Below the pieces are notes generated by a model. It searched no databases, was not told the origin of the DNA, and saw nothing but the letters and a program-made list of their open reading frames with translations. This document shows, in pieces, positions 5,231-8,121 of a DNA stretch of 8,121 nucleotides. The position numbers and the translations under genes are program-made. Positions within the stretch are counted from its first letter, which is position 1; every line of letters begins with the position of its first letter. The DNA comes from CAYMNU01 sp964391885 (lineage in GTDB: Archaea > Altiarchaeota > Altiarchaeia > JAFGQM01), in the NCBI GenBank assembly GCA_964391885.1, contig CAYMNU010000029.1, forward strand, positions 1 through 8,121. The letters run 5' to 3'.

Positions 5231-5240
5231 TATTTAAATG
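5231..5240 (-). promoter_or_regulatory. TATA-like promoter for the 29-codon frame and possibly 3640-5109
   Basis: On the minus strand this reads CATTTAAATA, centred about 25 nt before the ATG at 5210. The ATTTAAAT core is self-complementary, so it could recruit TBP in either direction, although carA has its own box just downstream. The glycosidase-like gene may be read from here through the 29-codon frame. Confidence 0.45.
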
Positions 5241-5250
5241 TCGGCTAAAG

Positions 5251-5260
5251 CCTTTTATAC
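5251..5260 (+). promoter_or_regulatory. TATA-like promoter for carAB
   Basis: CCTTTTATAC, centred near 5256, predicts a transcription start near 5282 and a leader of about 50 nt before carA. Unlike most genes in this window, carA also has a Shine-Dalgarno site, consistent with a leadered mRNA. Confidence 0.4.
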
Positions 5261-5323
5261 CCAAACCCTCAAATATCAAATAAATTCATTATCTAGCTAA
5301 GACGCTGCATAATGGGTTTTTCT

Positions 5324-5329
5324 GGGTGA
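5324..5329 (+). promoter_or_regulatory. Shine-Dalgarno site of carA
   Basis: GGGTGA ends 4 nt before the ATG at 5334. GGTGA is the part of the archaeal Shine-Dalgarno sequence that pairs with the 16S 3' end. It fixes the carA start and is the clearest ribosome site among the first genes of transcripts in this window. Confidence 0.6.
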
Positions 5330-5333
5330 ATTA

Positions 5334-6449
5334 ATGACTAGAGGTGTCTTGGTACTGCAGGACGGTACGATTATCGAAGGGGAAGGCTTCGGCGCAGAAG
5401 GGGAATCACAGGGAGAGGTGGTTTTCGCGACCGCCATGGCAGGCTATCAGGAAAGCCTTACAGACCCGTCATACAAATACCAAATTCTCATGCCCACATA
5501 TCCGCTCATAGGTAACTACGGCGTTACTCCTGAGAGGTTTGAATCCGAGCATATCCATGTGGAGGGCTTTGTCGTCAGGGAGCTCTGCGAAAAACCGAAC
5601 CACGGCAGGATTACTAAGACCTTAGATAAGTGGCTCAAAGAAGAAGGGGTGCCAGGGTTGCAGGGCGTTGACACAAGATTCCTCACAAGGAAGATACGCA
5701 ATTTCGGTGTCATGAACGGCGTAATATCCTCTGATTATGACCCCAGGGAACTGGAAGCCTTAAAAGAGAAGGCTGCGAAGATGAAGTCCATCTCCGAGCT
5801 TGATTTGATAGACTTAGTCACTGTCAAAAAACCAGTTATACATAAGACGAATAAAGAGACTGGAAAGATTGTGCTTTTGGATTGTGGCGCCAAAATGAGT
5901 ATAGTCAAGAGCCTGGTTGAGCGGGGTATTGAAGTAATCCAGGTTCCGGCAACAGCAAGCGCCAAAGAAATCCTTGATTTTGAGCCTGATGGGATGATGG
6001 TATCCAACGGGCCGGGAGACCCGGAGCGGGCAGGAAAAATCATCAGGAATATCAAGGAAGTAATAGATTCGCAGCTTCCCACCTTTGGAATCTGCTTCGG
6101 GAACCAGCTCGTCGGGCGTGCGCTGGGCGGGGACACCTACAAGCTGAAGTTTGGGCACAGGGGAGGCAACCAGCCGGTAAAGGAGCTCAAGACCAAAAGA
6201 GTGCATGTAACTTCGCAGAACCACGGTTTTGCGCTGGACGCAGACTCGCTTCCAAGCGATGTCGAAGTCACCCACATAAACCTGAACGACAAGAGTGTAG
6301 AGGGCATATCCCACAAGAGCCTGCCAGTGTACACCGTTCAGTACCACCCGGAGGCTCATCCCGGGCCCTGGGATTCAGAATACCTTTTCGACGAGTTCAT
6401 CAAGATGATGGGCTGTGAAACTAAACAATGCCAAAGAGAACTGATGTAA
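5334..6449 (+). CDS. carA: Carbamoyl-phosphate synthase small (glutaminase) subunit
   Basis: The 371-residue subunit hydrolyses glutamine and passes ammonia to CarB for carbamoyl phosphate, which feeds pyrimidine and arginine synthesis. The N-terminal CPSase domain (1-~165) shows GEVVFATAMAGYQESLTDPSY (28-47), PTYPLIGNYGV (54-64) and GVDTRFLTRKIR (111-122). The class I amidotransferase domain (~178-357) shows SNGPGDP (224-230), GICFGNQL with nucleophile C254, the TSQNHGFA loop (293-300), and QYHPEAHPGP (336-345) giving H338 and E340 to complete the Cys-His-Glu triad. The elbow reads GNQ rather than the GHQ common in bacteria. Length is normal for the family. The start is fixed by the GGTGA site. 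The 3' end overlaps carB by 22 nt, so the two are surely cotranscribed and translationally coupled. The last ~12 residues (CETKQCQRELM) are not conserved. Confidence 0.97.
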   Translation: MTRGVLVLQDGTIIEGEGFGAEGESQGEVVFATAMAGYQESLTDPSYKYQILMPTYPLIGNYGVTPERFESEHIHVEGFVVRELCEKPNHGRITKTLDKWLKEEGVPGLQGVDTRFLTRKIRNFGVMNGVISSDYDPRELEALKEKAAKMKSISELDLIDLVTVKKPVIHKTNKETGKIVLLDCGAKMSIVKSLVERGIEVIQVPATASAKEILDFEPDGMMVSNGPGDPERAGKIIRNIKEVIDSQLPTFGICFGNQLVGRALGGDTYKLKFGHRGGNQPVKELKTKRVHVTSQNHGFALDADSLPSDVEVTHINLNDKSVEGISHKSLPVYTVQYHPEAHPGPWDSEYLFDEFIKMMGCETKQCQRELM

Positions 6450-8121
6450 AGAAGATCCTGGTGATAGGGAGCGGGCCCATCCAGATCGGCCAAGCCGCGG
6501 AGTTCGACTACAGTGGTAGCCAGGCATGCCTCTCTCTACGTGAAGAGGGTTACGAGACAGTCCTCATAAACAATAACCCCGCCACTATACAGACAGACAC
6601 CGACATAGCAGATGTCGTATACCTTGAGCCGATAACGGTCGAGACCATAGAAAAGATAATACAGAAAGAAAAGCCGGATGGGGTCCTGCCTACCATGGGG
6701 GGCCAAACCGGCCTGAACATGGCAATCGAGCTCGACAAAGCGGGCATATTTGAAAAATATAATCTTAAGATTCTGGGAACAAGCATAGAAACAATCAAGA
6801 ATGCGGAGGGGAGAGAAGAATTTGCCGCCCTTATGGGCAAAATCGGCGAGCCCATATGCAAGAGCCACTCGGTATTCAGCCTTCATGAAGCCGAAGAAGC
6901 GGTCTTTGAGTTGGGTTACCCGGTCATCATACGCCCGGGCTACACCCTAGGCGGGACCGGGGGCGGCATCGCTTACAGCGAAAAGGACTTGGCGAAAATA
7001 GTCCAGCGGGCGTTGTCAAGAAGCAAGAACGGCGAGGCGCTTGTAGAGAAATATATTGGCGGGTGGAAAGAAATAGAATACGAAGTTATGAGGGACTCAA
7101 ACAACAACTGCATAACTATCTGCAACATGGAAAACTTCGACCCGATGGGAATACACACAGGCGAGAGTATTGTAGTGGCACCCACCCAAACGCTTAATGA
7201 TACAGAATACCAGTTGCTGCGAAGCGCGTCGCTGAACATAATCCGGGCTCTTGGCGTGGAAGGGGGCTGCAATGTGCAGTTGGCATTGCATCCAACAAGC
7301 ATGGAATATAGGGTCATAGAGGTAAATCCCAGGGTGTCGCGCTCATCGGCATTGGCTTCCAAGGCTACGGGTTATCCGATAGCAAGGGTGGCGGCAAAGA
7401 TAGCCATAGGGATGACCTTAGATGAAATCCCCAACGAAGTAACCAAAACCACGCCTGCAAGCTTCGAGCCGGCTCTTGATTACATAGTCACGAAGATGCC
7501 GCGCTGGCCCTTTGACAAGTTCAAGGCAATGCCACGAAACATAGGCACGGAAATGAAAAGCACCGGTGAGGTCATGGGTATCGGAAGAACCTTTGAGGAG
7601 TCGCTCCAAAAGGCTATCCGTTCGCTGGACCAAAAGAGAATGGGCATCTGCGCAGACGGCAGGAAGAACTGCGAGGATGACGAGCTTATTAAAGAAAAGC
7701 TCTCGCACCCGACGGATGAGCGGATTTACTATGTCTACGATGCTCTTAGGAAAGGGTGGACCTGCCAAGAAGTGCATGAAGTAACCAAAATAGACTTATG
7801 GTTTTTGGAGAAGCTAATGAACATTGTGAAGATGGAAAAAAGGCTTTCCGGAAGCAATTTGAGTCTGGAACTGCTCAGAAAATCAAAAAGGATGGGCTTC
7901 TCCGACAGGCAGCTATCCAAGCTCACCGGAATGCCGGAAAGTAAGATACGCGAAATGAGGTTTTTAGAGTGCAGGCCCACTTACAAGATGGTTGACACCT
8001 GTGCGGCAGAGTTCGAGGCAAAAACGCCGTATTACTACTCCAGCTATGAAGACGAAAGCGAGTCTGCGGCAAATGACAAGAAAAAGGTCATAATACTCGG
8101 CAGCGGCCCCATAAGGATAGG
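6428..8121 (+). CDS. carB: Carbamoyl-phosphate synthase large subunit, N-terminal half (partial)
   Basis: 564 codons are present and the frame is open at the window edge. The subunit joins ammonia from CarA, bicarbonate and two ATP into carbamoyl phosphate. The first pre-ATP-grasp region shows ILVIGSGPIQIGQAAEFDYSG (10-30) and NNNPATIQTD. The ATP-grasp has PTMGGQTGLN, RPGYTLGGTGGG from R169, CNMENFDPMGIHTG and IEVNPRVSRSSALASK with metal ligands E298 and N300. TPASFEPALDYIVTKMPRW and MKSTGEVMGIGRTFEESL lead to the helical oligomerisation domain (~400-550). The visible end, KKVIILGSGPIRIG, is the start of the second synthetase half, so this is probably the fused full-length form (about 1,070 residues in E. 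coli) rather than the split form of some methanogens. The ATG lies in the end of carA with only a weak ribosome site, consistent with coupled translation. No frameshift or missing catalytic residue is seen. Confidence 0.96.
   Translation, partial: MPKRTDVKKILVIGSGPIQIGQAAEFDYSGSQACLSLREEGYETVLINNNPATIQTDTDIADVVYLEPITVETIEKIIQKEKPDGVLPTMGGQTGLNMAIELDKAGIFEKYNLKILGTSIETIKNAEGREEFAALMGKIGEPICKSHSVFSLHEAEEAVFELGYPVIIRPGYTLGGTGGGIAYSEKDLAKIVQRALSRSKNGEALVEKYIGGWKEIEYEVMRDSNNNCITICNMENFDPMGIHTGESIVVAPTQTLNDTEYQLLRSASLNIIRALGVEGGCNVQLALHPTSMEYRVIEVNPRVSRSSALASKATGYPIARVAAKIAIGMTLDEIPNEVTKTTPASFEPALDYIVTKMPRWPFDKFKAMPRNIGTEMKSTGEVMGIGRTFEESLQKAIRSLDQKRMGICADGRKNCEDDELIKEKLSHPTDERIYYVYDALRKGWTCQEVHEVTKIDLWFLEKLMNIVKMEKRLSGSNLSLELLRKSKRMGFSDRQLSKLTGMPESKIREMRFLECRPTYKMVDTCAAEFEAKTPYYYSSYEDESESAANDKKKVIILGSGPIRI

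Noticed and set aside
5814..6359. Long open frame on the minus strand opposite carA (181 codons)
   Set aside because: It lies wholly within the strongly conserved carA coding sequence, shows no recognisable domain and has no promoter; it is a by-product of codon bias.
6428..8121. Split carB, as in some methanogens
   Set aside because: The frame continues without a stop into the GSGPIRIG start of the second synthetase half, so the fused form is more likely; the end is outside the window.
1..8121. CRISPR array, tRNA, rRNA or insertion sequence
   Set aside because: No regularly spaced repeats, no tRNA-like cloverleaf, no transposase-like protein and no terminal inverted repeats with target duplications were found in the gaps, which are all shorter than about 230 bases.

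Overview
The window looks archaeal. It carries geranylgeranylglyceryl phosphate synthase, which makes the sn-glycerol-1-phosphate ether lipid backbone; a stand-alone PRC-barrel protein of archaeal type; archaeal-type CarA/CarB and dihydroorotase; and promoters that read as TATA boxes about 24-28 nt upstream of start codons (leaderless transcripts). Tight packing, overlapping genes and touching convergent stops point to a compact genome. A DPANN-type or related lineage that keeps de novo pyrimidine synthesis would fit, but I cannot name the taxon from sequence alone.

Layout. 1-115: the first 38 codons of an unrecognised gene on the minus strand, diverging from a small PRC-barrel gene (258-563) with a natural His4 tail. 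Between them lie two TATA-like boxes, each next to one arm of an 8-bp inverted repeat. The PRC gene converges on the lipid gene (605-1381, minus). Both TAA stops sit in one 11-bp perfect inverted repeat that looks like a terminator. The lipid gene diverges from dihydroorotase pyrC (1485-2759, plus), and an 8+8-bp perfect palindrome sits between the two promoters. pyrC overlaps a protein with a kinase-like N-lobe (2710-3639). That gene ends directly against the stop of a convergent, AT-rich gene (3640-5109, minus) for a membrane-anchored protein resembling a TIM-barrel glycoside hydrolase. Upstream of it is a 29-codon leaderless reading frame (5121-5210, minus), either a small gene or a remnant. 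The last part is carA (5334-6449) overlapping carB (6428 to the window end, partial).

Functionally, carA, carB and pyrC cover two of the first three steps of UMP synthesis: carbamoyl phosphate formation and dihydroorotate ring closure. Aspartate carbamoyltransferase is not in the window. The three genes share a strand but are separated by the kinase-like gene and the compositionally foreign surface protein, which looks like a later insertion into a pyrimidine neighbourhood. The PRC-barrel protein may belong to the FtsZ-based division machinery, by analogy with haloarchaeal CdpB proteins. The candidates for something undescribed are the kinase-like protein and the 29-codon frame with its foreign neighbour.
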